A DNA stretch of 64,000 bases from Armatimonadetes bacterium UBA1398 (GCA_002305165.1 DBQI01000066.1:89193-153192), one strand, 5' to 3'; shown: positions 1 through 8,953, counted from the stretch's first letter. Notes: a model not told the origin generated them from the sequence alone. A program made the numbers and translations.

Positions 1-60
1 GGCAGGCCTCACAACCGCCGATGGGGAATGTGCGGCCTCGGAGAGGGAGGCGTGCCCCCG

Positions 61-846
61 ATGAACCCCGTCCTAGCTGCCCTGGCAGGCGTCTTCGGCT
101 TCGTGATCCTCTACCTTCTCGCAGGCATACGCGTCGTCAAGCAGTGGGAGCGCGGCATCGTGCTGCGCTTCGGCCGTTATGCCGGCCTGTACGAGCCGGG
201 GCTGCGGTTCATCCTCCCCGGCATCGACCGGATGCTCCCCGTGGATCTGCGGATCGTGGCCCTGGATGTGCCCAAGCAGGAAGCCATCACCATGGACAAC
301 GTGCCCGTGAGGGTGGATGCCGTGGTGTTCTTCCGAGTCGTGGAGCCCGTCGACGCCGTGCTGCGGATCCGCAACTACTACCAGGCGACCTCGCAGATCA
401 GCCAGACGACGCTCCGGAGCGTGGTCGGCAAACACCACCTGGACCAGCTGCTCTCCGAGCGCGAGGAGGTCAACGCGGCGCTCCGGACCATCATCGACGA
501 GGAGACGGACTCCTGGGGCGTGGAGGTCATGATGGTGGAGGTCAAGGACGTCGCCCTACCCGAGTCCATGCAGCGGGCCATCGCTCGCCAGGCGGAGGCC
601 GAACGGGAGAAGCGCGCCAAGATCATCCACGCCGATGGCGAGCGCGCCGCCGCTGAGAACCTTGCCGCCGCGGCGCGCGTCATCGCCGGCAACGACGTGG
701 CGATTCAGCTCCGCTTCCTCCAGACTCTCACCGAGGTGGCGACGGAGCAGAACTCGACCACGATCTTCCCGGTGCCCATCGACATCCTGAAGGCCTTCAT
801 GCCCGCGAGGACTGCCGAGGACTCCGCTCCCGCAGCCATCGAGTAG
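61..846 (+). CDS. Slipin (stomatin-like SPFH membrane protein)
   Basis: Membrane-anchored scaffold of the stomatin/prohibitin/SPFH superfamily; bacterial slipins are usually linked to membrane microdomains and partner proteases. One hydrophobic segment at residues 3-24 (AGVFGFVILYLLAGIRVV) is followed by the SPFH start motif QWERGIVLRFGRY (about 29-41) and then a band-7 domain to about residue 190. An alanine/glutamate-rich coiled coil (RQAEAEREKRAKI, continuing EGERAAAEN-like) follows. The 261-residue length is normal for the family. I chose ATG 61 over the in-frame start at 28 because GGGAGG lies about ten bases upstream and the membrane segment then sits at the N terminus. The usual NfeD partner protease is not next to it, though it could lie before the window. 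Confidence 0.93.
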   Translation: MNPVLAALAGVFGFVILYLLAGIRVVKQWERGIVLRFGRYAGLYEPGLRFILPGIDRMLPVDLRIVALDVPKQEAITMDNVPVRVDAVVFFRVVEPVDAVLRIRNYYQATSQISQTTLRSVVGKHHLDQLLSEREEVNAALRTIIDEETDSWGVEVMMVEVKDVALPESMQRAIARQAEAEREKRAKIIHADGERAAAENLAAAARVIAGNDVAIQLRFLQTLTEVATEQNSTTIFPVPIDILKAFMPARTAEDSAPAAIE

Positions 847-920
847 CGGCGCGGTGTCCGTGTCGCCCGTCGCGTCTCCTGGACCCGCCGCGCCAAGTGT
901 GGCATGATGATGTGCGATAA

Positions 921-951
921 GCGGGCGCCGGGTCGTGCGCCACGGGCCCGC
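921..951. terminator. Possible hairpin after slipin gene
   Basis: GCGGGC at 921-926 can pair with GCCCGC at 946-951, and GGCGC/GCGCC can form a competing inner stem. It lies 75 bases after the slipin stop. No T-run follows, so a terminator role is only a guess. Confidence 0.25.
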
Positions 952-1015
952 CCGGAGAACGGCTAACAGGTGTGCGACCTGAAGCCGCGCTACCAGAGCG
1001 GTAGGTCGTTCGAGT

Positions 1016-1456
1016 ATGCATGCGTCTCAGATCACCCTGGGAGGGGCGGTCGGTCCCCACCCCATCCCCGCGAAGATCGCTCGCCATGGCGCGCTGGGCC
1101 TCGGTGGCTCGTCGGCGCCCGGCGTCTCGGCGCTGGTCACGGAGCTATCGACCAACGAGGCTGTCGTGCTGTCGGCGGAGCCCCTGGCTCCGCGCACCCT
1201 GGTCACCATCGAGCTCTCGCGGCCGCTCCGGCCGCACAGCGAGTTCTGCCGCCGAGTCACGCTGGTGGGCCGCGTAGCGCAGTGCGAGCGGCTCAATCGC
1301 CGTGACGCCGCGCTCGTCGGCGACCTGCCGGACCACCGGCGCACAGCGGCGCGGCTTCTCGTTCAGGTCCTCTCCACCGATGAGTGCCTCGCGAGCTGGC
1401 TGGCGGACCTCCAGGGCAACCCTGGCGGAGCGGGTCGCCCCGCCAGGGCCGTGTAG
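1016..1456 (+). CDS. Small PilZ-like protein (putative)
   Basis: A 146-residue protein not recognised with certainty. The middle has a PilZ-like beta pattern: VTELSTNEAVVLSAEPLAP, then RTLVTIELSRPLRP, then VTLVGRVAQCERL, matching the usual sequence of 'DiSegG', 'Gt.v.lel' and 'grV'. The N-terminal RxxxR that binds c-di-GMP is not evident, so ligand binding is doubtful. Codon bias looks normal for the window. ATG 1016 has only a weak ribosome site (TAGGTCG), so the start is uncertain. It stands alone between the slipin gene and the convergent leuB-like gene. It could instead be an unrelated small beta-barrel protein. Confidence 0.5.
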   Translation: MHASQITLGGAVGPHPIPAKIARHGALGLGGSSAPGVSALVTELSTNEAVVLSAEPLAPRTLVTIELSRPLRPHSEFCRRVTLVGRVAQCERLNRRDAALVGDLPDHRRTAARLLVQVLSTDECLASWLADLQGNPGGAGRPARAV

Positions 1457-1483
1457 CGCGTCGGTCGCGGCCGCGGCCCGTCC

Positions 1484-2581
1484 CTATGCGCTCGCCTCGG
1501 TGATCGCCTCGGCTATCATGTCGCCGATCTGGTCCGTTCCCAGCCCGGAGTGGACGGACAGGTCGGGGATCCGGCCCGCTCCCAGCACCGACTCCACAGC
1601 CGTCTCGATGAGCTTGGCGGCCTTCTCGCGGCCCAGGGCCTCGGCCGGAGACTCGTCGGCGGATCCCATGTAGCGCGCCATCATGGCCCCGGCCAGGATC
1701 GCCGCGAGGGGGTTCACGACGTTCTTCCCCGCGAAGGGCGGAGCCGACCCGTGGACGGGCTCGAACATGGAGACGCCCTCGGGATTGATGTTCCCCGAGG
1801 CGGCGATGCCGATGCCGCCCTGCACGCTCGCCCCGAGGTCGGTGATGATGTCGCCGAACATGTTGCAGGTGACGACGGTGTCTAGCTTCTCGGGCGCCTC
1901 CACCATCAGCATGCAGCAGGCGTCGACGTAGTAGGCGTCTCGGGCCACGTCGGGGTACTCCTGGCCCACCTCCTCGAACACTCGGCGCCAGAGGCCGTGG
2001 CCGTAGGTGAGGACGTTCGCCTTGTCGACGAGGGCCAGCCGCTTCTCGGGCCGGCTGCGCGCCAGCTCGAAGGCCCAGCGGACGCAGCGCTCCGTGCCCT
2101 TCCGTGTGTAGATGGCCGTCTGCTGGGCGACCTCATCAGGGGCGCCCTGCTTTAGGATGCCTCCGACGCCCGTGTAGAGGCACTCGGTGTTCTCTCTCAC
2201 CACGACGAAGTCGATATCCTCGGGCCGCTTGTCCCGCAGTGGGGTGGCCACGCCGGGGTAGAGCTTCACGGGCCGGAGGTTGATGTACTGGTCGAACTCG
2301 AACCGGAGCCGCAGGAGCAGGCCCTTCTCGAGGATGCCCGGCTTGACATCCGGATGCCCCACGGCACCGAGGAAGATCGCGTCGAACCCGCGCAGCTCCT
2401 CGAGGATGCCCTCGGAGATGGGCTCGCCCGTGCGGAGGTAGTGGTCCTTGCCGAGGCCGTACTCGTGCCGATCGACCTTGAGGCCGACCCGGCCTAGCGC
2501 CACATCCAGGCACTTCATGGCTTCCCGGGTAACCTCCGGGCCGATCCCGTCGCCCGGGATGGTGGCTAACCTGTAGGACAT
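1484..2581 (-). CDS. leuB: Isopropylmalate/isocitrate dehydrogenase family, probably 3-isopropylmalate dehydrogenase
   Basis: NAD-dependent beta-decarboxylating dehydrogenase. In leucine synthesis this family turns 3-isopropylmalate into 2-oxoisocaproate. The 365-residue length is typical. Visible landmarks are IPGDGIGPEV at the N terminus, the substrate-loop region VVRENTECLYTGVGG, the catalytic lysine segment DKANVLTYGHGLWR, the metal-binding stretch CNMFGDIITDLGASVQGG, and the NAD loop FEPVHGSAPPFAGKNVVNP. The RENTE loop is also seen in tartrate, malate and homoisocitrate dehydrogenases, so the substrate is not fixed by sequence alone and no other leu gene is in the window. ATG 2581 has GAGGA 6-7 bases upstream. 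The gene starts 15 bases after the preceding membrane-protein gene and looks like the last gene of the minus-strand operon. Confidence 0.85.
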   Translation of the reverse strand: MSYRLATIPGDGIGPEVTREAMKCLDVALGRVGLKVDRHEYGLGKDHYLRTGEPISEGILEELRGFDAIFLGAVGHPDVKPGILEKGLLLRLRFEFDQYINLRPVKLYPGVATPLRDKRPEDIDFVVVRENTECLYTGVGGILKQGAPDEVAQQTAIYTRKGTERCVRWAFELARSRPEKRLALVDKANVLTYGHGLWRRVFEEVGQEYPDVARDAYYVDACCMLMVEAPEKLDTVVTCNMFGDIITDLGASVQGGIGIAASGNINPEGVSMFEPVHGSAPPFAGKNVVNPLAAILAGAMMARYMGSADESPAEALGREKAAKLIETAVESVLGAGRIPDLSVHSGLGTDQIGDMIAEAITEASA

Positions 2582-2596
2582 CGTCGTTCCTCGCTT

Positions 2597-3679
2597 CTAG
2601 GTGGTGGTGGCCGCCTCGGCTATACGCTCCCCGGCGCTGACCAGGATCGCGGCCTCGCCTGGAGCGAAGCTGGCTCGCGCGCTGGCGGCTATGGCTAGCA
2701 TACACGGTCTGCCCTCGGGACCGGCGGCGATCACCGCGAGCTGCCCCCTCCCCCACCCCGTGAAGAAGGCCGTCGCGGCGGAGCCGACCTCCGACCCCGG
2801 GTCGACGAACTGGGCTCCTGAGACCAGGCTCCCGGCGCAGTCGCGAGGCATGGTGAGCGTCCCTACCTCGAGGGACAGATCGGGCGAACGGTAGGTCCAC
2901 CGAAGGGTGAACACCTCCGCGTCAGGGGTGTCGACGCCGAACACGGCCACGGCCTTCACGCCTGCCTCGTGCCAAGCCCGCACCCCGCGCTCCGCCAGGA
3001 ACCGCGCCGCGGGATCGCAGGGGGTCGGCGAACCGGCCACGGCGAGGGTATGGGCCGCGAGCCACTCGTCCATGCGGCCCGGCACGATGCCCGTCCTCTC
3101 GGCGCCCAGGATGCCGGGCGCCCGTAGGCTCCGGAGCATCCCGCAGAGGAAGGCGACGACGAGGGGACTGACGGCCGCGTACGCCATCTCCACGACCGGC
3201 GGCGCGTCCGTGGAGTCGCCGACATAGCAGAGGGCCCACAACACGCCGCTCAGAGCCCCGTGGCCCATGCCGATGGCGAGGCCGTAGTGGAAGGTCGTTA
3301 GGGCCGTCAGCGCGAGGTAGAGGCCGGTAAGGGGCGAGTCCGAGCCTCCCGAGGCCCAGATGAGGGTGGTCAGCATCGCCACGTCGATGAACGAACCGAT
3401 AGCCTGCGCCGTGTGGTGCCGGCCCGCCAGGGCGAAGAGGAGCGTGCAGTAGAGAACGTAGAGGACGACGAGCAGCGCCTGGGCCTGCCAGGTATCCAGG
3501 GACCCGGCCAGCTCGCCGCGCATACGTGCGCTCGGGGCCCAGAGCAGGAACAGGATCCCTATGAGGAGCCGGAAGATGAGCAGGACGGCCCGGTAGCTCA
3601 GCGTCAGGCGGTCCGTCGCCGACGTGACGAGGCTCCGCAGGGCCTCATCGGTTCGCTGGCGTGGGGACGTGCTCGACAT
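2597..3679 (-). CDS. Polytopic membrane protein with C-terminal GAF-like region
   Basis: About 360 residues. The first half has around five or six hydrophobic segments (for example AVLLIFRLLIGILFLLW, ALLVVLYVLYCTLLFALAG, AYAAVSPLVVAFLCGML). The second half, from about residue 200, is soluble alpha/beta sequence (RFLAERGVRAWHEAGVKAVAVFGVD and a closing ILVSAGERIAEAAT helix) resembling the GAF input domain found behind 5- or 6-TM regions in sensor kinases. No kinase, GGDEF or phosphatase domain follows, so it looks like an orphan sensor input. I prefer ATG 3679, with GGAG six bases upstream, to ATG 3691. It lies 51 bases after the hydrolase gene and 15 before leuB, consistent with one transcript. 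Function unknown. Confidence 0.75.
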   Translation of the reverse strand: MSSTSPRQRTDEALRSLVTSATDRLTLSYRAVLLIFRLLIGILFLLWAPSARMRGELAGSLDTWQAQALLVVLYVLYCTLLFALAGRHHTAQAIGSFIDVAMLTTLIWASGGSDSPLTGLYLALTALTTFHYGLAIGMGHGALSGVLWALCYVGDSTDAPPVVEMAYAAVSPLVVAFLCGMLRSLRAPGILGAERTGIVPGRMDEWLAAHTLAVAGSPTPCDPAARFLAERGVRAWHEAGVKAVAVFGVDTPDAEVFTLRWTYRSPDLSLEVGTLTMPRDCAGSLVSGAQFVDPGSEVGSAATAFFTGWGRGQLAVIAAGPEGRPCMLAIAASARASFAPGEAAILVSAGERIAEAATTT

Positions 3680-3742
3680 GGCCAACTCCATTGTCTTCTG
3701 GGGTCCCGCGTCCGCGGATGCGGCCGAGCGGCATCGCCGTTC

Positions 3743-4462
3743 CTACCGCGCCCTGATCGCCTCGCACATGCTGATGAAGAGCTCGATAGCCCAACGGTCC
3801 GGCGGGTCCAGCCGTTCGGGGTGCCACTGCACCCCCAATACAGGTTCTTCCACATGGGCGATGGCTTCCACTACGCCATCGTCCGCCCATGCGATCACCT
3901 TCAGCCCCTCCCCCAGCCGCGCTACCGCCTGGTGGTGGTGGGTATTCACCACCACCTCCGCCGCGCCAGCGGCGCGGGACACGCGGTGGCTGGCGTCGAG
4001 GCGGACGGGGTGGAACCGGTCGGGATCATCGGCCTTGTGGTTGTGCTTGCGCGTCGGGAAGGGCGCCTCCGTCGCCAGATCCTGGTAAAGGCTGCCGCCG
4101 TAGCCTACGTTGATCACCTGGCAACCTCGGCAGATCCCGAAGATGGGTATCCCGCGCCCTCGTGCCGCCCGCATGAGGGCCAACTCCCGTTCATCGCGGG
4201 CATCGTCGATGCCGTCCGCCAGCGGCGAGAGGGCCTCTCCGTAGTGGGAGGGATTCATGTCCCCGCCGCCGCTCAGACACAGGCCGTCGATCTCGCTGAC
4301 GAGGGCCATGGCGTCGGAGGGTGGCGCGGGAGGCAGCAGGCGAACGTCGCCCCCCGCCTCCGTCAGTGCCGGGACGTAGTGGCCGCCACTCACGCCCGCG
4401 CCCTGTTGGTCAGGTCCGGGCGTCTCGAGGGACAGCCCAATCATCGGCTTCTCGCGCCCCAA
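3743..4462 (-). CDS. Class-I glutamine amidotransferase-like hydrolase (peptidase C26, PuuD-like)
   Basis: Peptidase C26 / gamma-glutamyl-GABA hydrolase family, which cleaves gamma-glutamyl bonds in the cytoplasm. The 239-residue protein has LSGGGDMNPSHYGE (about 63-76), the nucleophile elbow GICRGCQVIN with catalytic Cys at about 111, and the His/Glu of the triad in QWHPE near 214. All three catalytic residues are present. The annotated start is TTG 4462, placing KPMIGL at residues 5-10 as in relatives; ATG 4444 is the alternative. It sits 33 bases downstream of the PfkB kinase gene in the same operon. The exact substrate cannot be read from sequence. No putrescine pathway genes are nearby, so the puu name is not justified. 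Confidence 0.88.
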   Translation of the reverse strand: MGREKPMIGLSLETPGPDQQGAGVSGGHYVPALTEAGGDVRLLPPAPPSDAMALVSEIDGLCLSGGGDMNPSHYGEALSPLADGIDDARDERELALMRAARGRGIPIFGICRGCQVINVGYGGSLYQDLATEAPFPTRKHNHKADDPDRFHPVRLDASHRVSRAAGAAEVVVNTHHHQAVARLGEGLKVIAWADDGVVEAIAHVEEPVLGVQWHPERLDPPDRWAIELFISMCEAIRAR

Positions 4463-4495
4463 AGTCAGGCCCCGCTCCTACGCGATCGCACCGCA

Positions 4496-5443
4496 TCAGT
4501 CGCTCAGGTCGACACCCTTGGACCGGGCGAAGGCCACGGTCTCCTCGAAGCTCCGCAGCCCCGCGGTGGTCCCCAGCGCCGTGACGCAGAGGGCTCCGCA
4601 GGCGCTGCCCATCAGGGCCGACTTCTCGAGGTCCCAGCCGCGCGTGAGGCCGCAGATGAAGCCGGCGCAGAAGGCATCGCCGGCCCCGTTCGCGTCGACA
4701 GCCTCCACGGGCATGATGGGTGCGTGGGCCGTCGTATCGCCCTGCCAGACGTAGCACCCCTCGGAGCCCGCCTTCAGGACGACGCATCCCACGCCGCGAT
4801 CCATGAGGTTGCGCGCCACGTCCGCCGGCTCGGTGAGACCCGTGATCTCCCGGGCCTCCTCCAGGCTCGGCAGGAAGTAGTCGATGTGGGGCAGCATGGG
4901 CTCGATCGTCGCGAGCCACTTGCCCGAGGCGTCCCAGGCCGTGTCGCAGCAGGTGGTGACACCGGCCGCCCGCGCCTCGCGAAGCACCCGAGCCGCGGGC
5001 TCCCCATCGAAGCCGGGCATAAGGAAGCAGCCGGCCACGTGGAGGAAGCGTGCGCCGTGCATGATCTCCGTGTTCAGGCTCTCAGGCGTGATCCGCCCGT
5101 TCGCGCCGATGTAGTGGATGAAGGTGCGCTCGCTGTCCGAGCCGACCATCACCATCGTGGCGGAGGTGTTCTTGACATCGTCGCGGGCGATGCCGCGGGT
5201 ATCGATCCCGGCCTCCTCCAGCACGTGGACGACGTAGTCGCCGAACCCGTCCTGCCCCACTTTTCCCAGCACGGCGGTGTCGACGCCCATGCGGGCGAGG
5301 CCCACGCCGGTGTTCGCCGCGCACCCCCCGATGTGGAGGGTCATCTCCTCCACGGTCTGGAGTTTCCCGCGCTCGGGGTAGCCGTCTACGGGCCGACCAA
5401 GCACGTCGGCCACAAGGATTCCAAGTGCCGCGACATCAGCCAT
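4496..5443 (-). CDS. PfkB-family carbohydrate kinase
   Basis: ATP-dependent ribokinase/fructokinase-type sugar or nucleoside kinase of 315 residues, cytoplasmic. Substrate-side signature HIGGCAANTGVGLARMG at about 37-53. C-terminal signature AVDANGAGDAFCAGF at about 248-262, with the catalytic base Asp at about 256 and the anion hole from GAGD. The IGANGRITPES stretch is like other uncharacterised PfkB kinases, and the sugar is unknown. ATG 5443 has GAGGAGG upstream and overlaps the end of the preceding membrane-protein gene by 8 bases, so the two are translationally coupled. It is followed after 33 bases by the C26 hydrolase gene. Confidence 0.92.
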   Translation of the reverse strand: MADVAALGILVADVLGRPVDGYPERGKLQTVEEMTLHIGGCAANTGVGLARMGVDTAVLGKVGQDGFGDYVVHVLEEAGIDTRGIARDDVKNTSATMVMVGSDSERTFIHYIGANGRITPESLNTEIMHGARFLHVAGCFLMPGFDGEPAARVLREARAAGVTTCCDTAWDASGKWLATIEPMLPHIDYFLPSLEEAREITGLTEPADVARNLMDRGVGCVVLKAGSEGCYVWQGDTTAHAPIMPVEAVDANGAGDAFCAGFICGLTRGWDLEKSALMGSACGALCVTALGTTAGLRSFEETVAFARSKGVDLSD

Positions 5444-6257
5444 CTATACAGTCCTCCTCGGTTGAGGGGGTCTTCTCGTCGGGCTCGCTGGCTTCCTCCC
5501 GCTCCGCGAACACGTCGATGAGCTGAAGGGCGATGTTCGCGCTCGCCATCGCTACGAGGAAGGCCGCCATGAAGACCGTGAACATCACGCACGCTCCGGC
5601 GCCGAGGCCCCGCCACTGCACGAGGATGGGGAGCGCCACGACGAGGGCCACGGCGAGCGTCCCCACGAGGTAGCCGAAGGCGGAGGCCGGCGACACGGCC
5701 AAGAGGGCGAGCACCAGGCGCGACGTGTAGAGTGGCTTGCCCTCACTGAGCACGAGCACGGGCCAGCCTAGGAGGTGAGCGCAGGCGCCCAGCACGCCCA
5801 GGCCCAGCCACATCGCGCCCACTCCCACCTCCAGGGGGCTCCCCCACACGGGCGCATGGCCCCAGAACCAGGCCATGAAGCCAACCACGATGGCCCCCGC
5901 GATGCCGAGAGCGAGGTAAGCGGCGGCGCACAGGTAGGGGCGGCCGAACCCCGAGAACAGCATCCAGTAGGACGGATCCTCATGGCGCGCCATGGCGAGG
6001 GCAAGGCGAGCCAGTCCCCAGGCAAGGGCCGGGGCGACGAGGAGCGCGCCCACGACGCTCGCCGCGAGGGGAGCCCAACTGGGGCCATCGCTGAAGAGGA
6101 ACCCCACAGAGAGGGCCGCCGAAAGGATGACGAGGGTTGTCACGTTGGCCGCAACACCGAGGGCCAAATGGTCGTATACGTCAACCAGGGTCTTCTTGAA
6201 GGGGCGCTCGAAGGCATCGGGCTCACTGGCGAACTCCGCGTGTGGGCGTTCAGCCAC
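5436..6257 (-). CDS. Polytopic membrane protein (DUF624/YesL-like, putative)
   Basis: A 273-residue membrane protein with about six hydrophobic spans (NVTTLVILSAALSVGFLF, AASVVGALLVAPALAWGLA, AYLALGIAGAIVVGFMAWF and later ones) and an acidic C-terminal tail. The order, with a soluble start FERPFKKTLVDVYDHLALGV before the first span, recalls DUF624/YesL proteins, but I cannot confirm this. The reading frame stays open far upstream into the neighbouring gene. I place the start at GTG 6257 because AGGAG lies seven bases before it and it falls 23 bases after the stop of the CBS-DUF1385 gene. It overlaps the PfkB kinase gene by 8 bases. Confidence 0.82.
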   Translation of the reverse strand: MAERPHAEFASEPDAFERPFKKTLVDVYDHLALGVAANVTTLVILSAALSVGFLFSDGPSWAPLAASVVGALLVAPALAWGLARLALAMARHEDPSYWMLFSGFGRPYLCAAAYLALGIAGAIVVGFMAWFWGHAPVWGSPLEVGVGAMWLGLGVLGACAHLLGWPVLVLSEGKPLYTSRLVLALLAVSPASAFGYLVGTLAVALVVALPILVQWRGLGAGACVMFTVFMAAFLVAMASANIALQLIDVFAEREEASEPDEKTPSTEEDCIDG

Positions 6258-6280
6258 CGGTTGCTCCTGCCTTCCCGCGG

Positions 6281-7516
6281 TTAGGCGATGAGCGCCACGA
6301 GCTGGCCGAAGCCAAGCAGGGAGGCGATGCTCGTGATGGCCCACGACGCGGCGAACAGCCCCGCCATCGCCTGAAGCAAGCCCATGCACCAGATGCGCGA
6401 TAGCACGTTGCTCGGCCTGCCGACGGCGTCCTGGTGGCGCTCGATGAGTTCCCGGCCGGCGCGGACGCCGCTTGCCAGCTCGGAGGGGCTCGGTGGCCGG
6501 GTGGTGAGGTAGCGCTGGGTGAGCCCTCCTAGGGTGTACCGTCCGAGGGCGAGGACCAGGGCCAGGAATCCCAGCCAGAAGCCGCTGATGTCCCACAGCT
6601 CACCCACGATGGCGAAGGTCGCGATCACGACGACCAGGTTGGTGCCACAGCGAGGGTGCACGCGGCTGTGGCGGGCCACCTGTTCGGCGGTCATGTCGTC
6701 GCCGGCCTCCATGGCGTTGACCGTCATATGCTCGGCCGCATGGTATCCCGCGAGGGGGCTGCTTCGGAACAGGAGGGCGTAGAGCCCCATCCACGCGATG
6801 AGCGCCAAGGGGGCGTAGACCACGGCCCTCCCCGTCGCCGGGACTGTGCCGAAGGCCGAGATCAGCCCCACGCTCCACCGCTCATCGATCAGCCAGACCG
6901 CGGCGAAGATCACCGCGAGGCTCAGGATGGCATAGACACCCATGAGGGCCCCCGCGAGAAACAGCCCCAGGTCGCCAGCCCCCGCTCGCACCATCCCAGT
7001 GGTCAGGTACACCCCGAGGGGCGTGGCCATGCCCCCGCAGCGCGGGGGGCGGATGGAGCGCGAGGAGAGGGCCACAAGGTCGGCCCGGGTAACGACGCCC
7101 ACGAGCTGACCCGACGCGGAGACCACGGGAGCGACCTCCAACCCGAGCTCCTCCATCGCGGCGAGTCCGAGGCCGGCAGCCATCGATGACGTGAGGGGCG
7201 GCGGCGGCGGGAGCATGACGTCCTCGACGGGCGTGTCCAGCGAGGTCCCGTTGTTGAGGGAGAGCTGCGACTGGCTCATGAGGCCGACGATATGGCCGTC
7301 CCGCACCACGGGAACCACGGGCACGGCGGTAAGCCGCAACACGTTCGCGGCTTTCCCCACGGTGTCCGTCGCCTGGACGGAGCTCACACGGCGGGCGCAA
7401 TGACCGACGGCCGCGCCCGGCGGGGTGGGCACCACGACGTTCTCGGCAGGCGCAGCGATGGGCAGCTCGTCGCACAGGCTGGCGTTCTGCTTGACTGGAG
7501 GTGGCTGCGTGATCAA
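6281..7516 (-). CDS. CBS-domain pair fused to DUF1385 membrane protein
   Basis: About 411 residues. Two CBS domains (about 41-90 and 98-152) precede an integral-membrane DUF1385 region (about 160-400). The DUF1385 hallmark is clear: YHAAEHMTVNAMEAG at about 258-272, followed by RHSRVHPRCGTNLVVV. CBS pairs usually bind adenine nucleotides, and DUF1385 proteins have no assigned reaction. The degenerate start CGGMATPLGVYL replaces the usual 'GGqaVieGVMMR'. The frame is open to 7723, but I chose TTG 7516 with GGGAGA five bases upstream, because sequence above it is low-complexity and runs into the trpB promoter region. Ten consecutive-type proline stretches (PPPPP at about 103-107) link the CBS domains. 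First gene of the minus-strand operon. Confidence 0.85.
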   Translation of the reverse strand: MITQPPPVKQNASLCDELPIAAPAENVVVPTPPGAAVGHCARRVSSVQATDTVGKAANVLRLTAVPVVPVVRDGHIVGLMSQSQLSLNNGTSLDTPVEDVMLPPPPPLTSSMAAGLGLAAMEELGLEVAPVVSASGQLVGVVTRADLVALSSRSIRPPRCGGMATPLGVYLTTGMVRAGAGDLGLFLAGALMGVYAILSLAVIFAAVWLIDERWSVGLISAFGTVPATGRAVVYAPLALIAWMGLYALLFRSSPLAGYHAAEHMTVNAMEAGDDMTAEQVARHSRVHPRCGTNLVVVIATFAIVGELWDISGFWLGFLALVLALGRYTLGGLTQRYLTTRPPSPSELASGVRAGRELIERHQDAVGRPSNVLSRIWCMGLLQAMAGLFAASWAITSIASLLGFGQLVALIA

Positions 7517-7737
7517 GCGCTCTCCCTGGCTGTCGAGGTGGCCGAGTGGGCCGGGTCCGCACGCACGGCGCGCTGACAGTACTATAGTGCAGGCAGGGGG
7601 GGCGGAGCAAGCGCTCGGCGCCTCGCCAGGACGGCTCCCTCGGCCTCGATGGAACGCCTTCGCCTCGGTGGTCTTCGACCGGCCCGTGGTGCATAATCGG
7701 GGCGCGCGGCTGCATGAATCCACCCGAGGAGGAGACC

Positions 7738-8952
7738 ATGGAGGTCCAGCAAGCCCACCCCATGCCAGGGGCCTTCGGTGAGTACGGAGGCCAGTACGTT
7801 CCCGAGACGGTCATGGCGGCCCTCGCCGCCCTCGAGGACGCCTACTGGCAATGCCGCGCCGACGAGGCTTTCCAGGCGGAGATGGACGACCTTCGGAAAC
7901 ACTTCGTGGGCCGGCCCACGCCCCTGTTCCTCGCCCGTTCCATGTCAGCGGATCTGGGCTGCCGCGTCTACCTGAAGCGCGAGGACCTGTGCCACACTGG
8001 CTCTCACAAGCTCAACAACGCCCTCGGCCAGGTGCTGCTCGCCAAGCGCATGGGCAAGACCCGCATCATCGCCGAGACGGGCGCGGGCCAGCATGGGGTG
8101 GCCACGGCGACCGCGTGCGCGCTCCTCGACCTGCCGTGCGAGGTCTACATGGGGGCCGAGGACGTGCGGCGGCAGGCGCTCAATGTCTACCGAATGGAGC
8201 TCCTGGGGAGCCGGGTGATCCCCGTCGAATCGGGCTCGCGCACCCTCAAGGACGCCATCAACGAGGCCTTCCGCGACTGGGTCACCAACGTGGACACGAC
8301 CCATTACGTCATCGGCTCCGTGGTGGGCCCTCACCCCTACCCCACCCTAGTGCGCGATCTGCAGTCCGTTGTGGGCAAGGAGACCTTGGCGCAGTGTCTC
8401 GAGGCGGAGGGCCGTCTGCCCGACGCGGTGGTCGCCTGCGTCGGGGGCGGCTCCAACGCCATGGGCATCTTCCACGCGTTCGTGGAGCACACCGGCACCC
8501 GCCTCTACGGCGTGGAGGCGGGCGGGCGGGGCATCGAGACCATGGCCCACGCTGCCTCCATCAGCGCGGGCGAGCCGGGAGTGCTTCACGGCGCCCGCAG
8601 CTACGTCATGCAGGATGAGCACGGGCAGATCATGGAGACCCACTCCGTGAGCGCGGGCCTGGACTACCCCGGCGTAGGTCCCGAGCACGCTTGGCTGCAC
8701 GACTCTCAGCGCGCCACCTATGCCCCGGTCGATGATGCGGAGGCGCTCGAGGCCTTCGGGTACCTGTCCCGGATGGAGGGGATCATACCCGCCCTGGAGT
8801 CCGCCCATGCCATCGCCTACGCGCGGAAGCTCTGTCCCGGACTGGACCCCGGGAGCGTCGTCGTCATCAACCTCTCGGGCCGCGGCGACAAGGATGTCGT
8901 CGAGGTCGCCCGGCTCTCGGGCCGGGACCTCATCCTCCAGGGGGGTGTGTAG
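7738..8952 (+). CDS. trpB: Tryptophan synthase beta chain
   Basis: Pyridoxal-phosphate enzyme that condenses indole with L-serine to give tryptophan, working in an alpha2beta2 complex with TrpA. The 404-residue length is normal for TrpB1. Landmarks: [10 protein letters not shown] at the N terminus, the PLP lysine in HTGSHKLNN (Lys91), the active-site loop [10 protein letters not shown], and the phosphate-binding GGGSNAMG. These, and the tight link to trpA, point to the canonical TrpB1 rather than TrpB2. ATG 7738 is preceded by GAGGAG at the right distance. It is the first gene of trpB-trpA-recO-polX. The rest of the tryptophan pathway is not in this window. Confidence 0.98.
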   Translation: MEVQQAHPMPGAFGEYGGQYVPETVMAALAALEDAYWQCRADEAFQAEMDDLRKHFVGRPTPLFLARSMSADLGCRVYLKREDLCHTGSHKLNNALGQVLLAKRMGKTRIIAETGAGQHGVATATACALLDLPCEVYMGAEDVRRQALNVYRMELLGSRVIPVESGSRTLKDAINEAFRDWVTNVDTTHYVIGSVVGPHPYPTLVRDLQSVVGKETLAQCLEAEGRLPDAVVACVGGGSNAMGIFHAFVEHTGTRLYGVEAGGRGIETMAHAASISAGEPGVLHGARSYVMQDEHGQIMETHSVSAGLDYPGVGPEHAWLHDSQRATYAPVDDAEALEAFGYLSRMEGIIPALESAHAIAYARKLCPGLDPGSVVVINLSGRGDKDVVEVARLSGRDLILQGGV

Positions 8953-8953
8953 G

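Noticed and set aside
847..1015. Possible tRNA or riboswitch after the slipin gene
   Set aside because: Only short local dyads were found; no cloverleaf, T-loop GTTCGA pattern with matching acceptor stem, or known riboswitch core.
3413..5521. Long plus-strand ORF of 702 codons
   Set aside because: It is the antisense of the C26 hydrolase, PfkB and membrane-protein genes, which show clear motifs. Long antisense frames are common at this GC content.
6258..6596. N-terminal extension of the membrane-protein frame
   Set aside because: It overlaps the CBS-DUF1385 gene and contains only Arg/Pro-rich sequence; GTG 6257 with AGGAG is a better start.
7517..7737. trp attenuator or leader peptide before trpB
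   Set aside because: No tandem Trp codons in a short ORF and no alternative hairpins were seen; a CATAAT near 7693 has no convincing -35.
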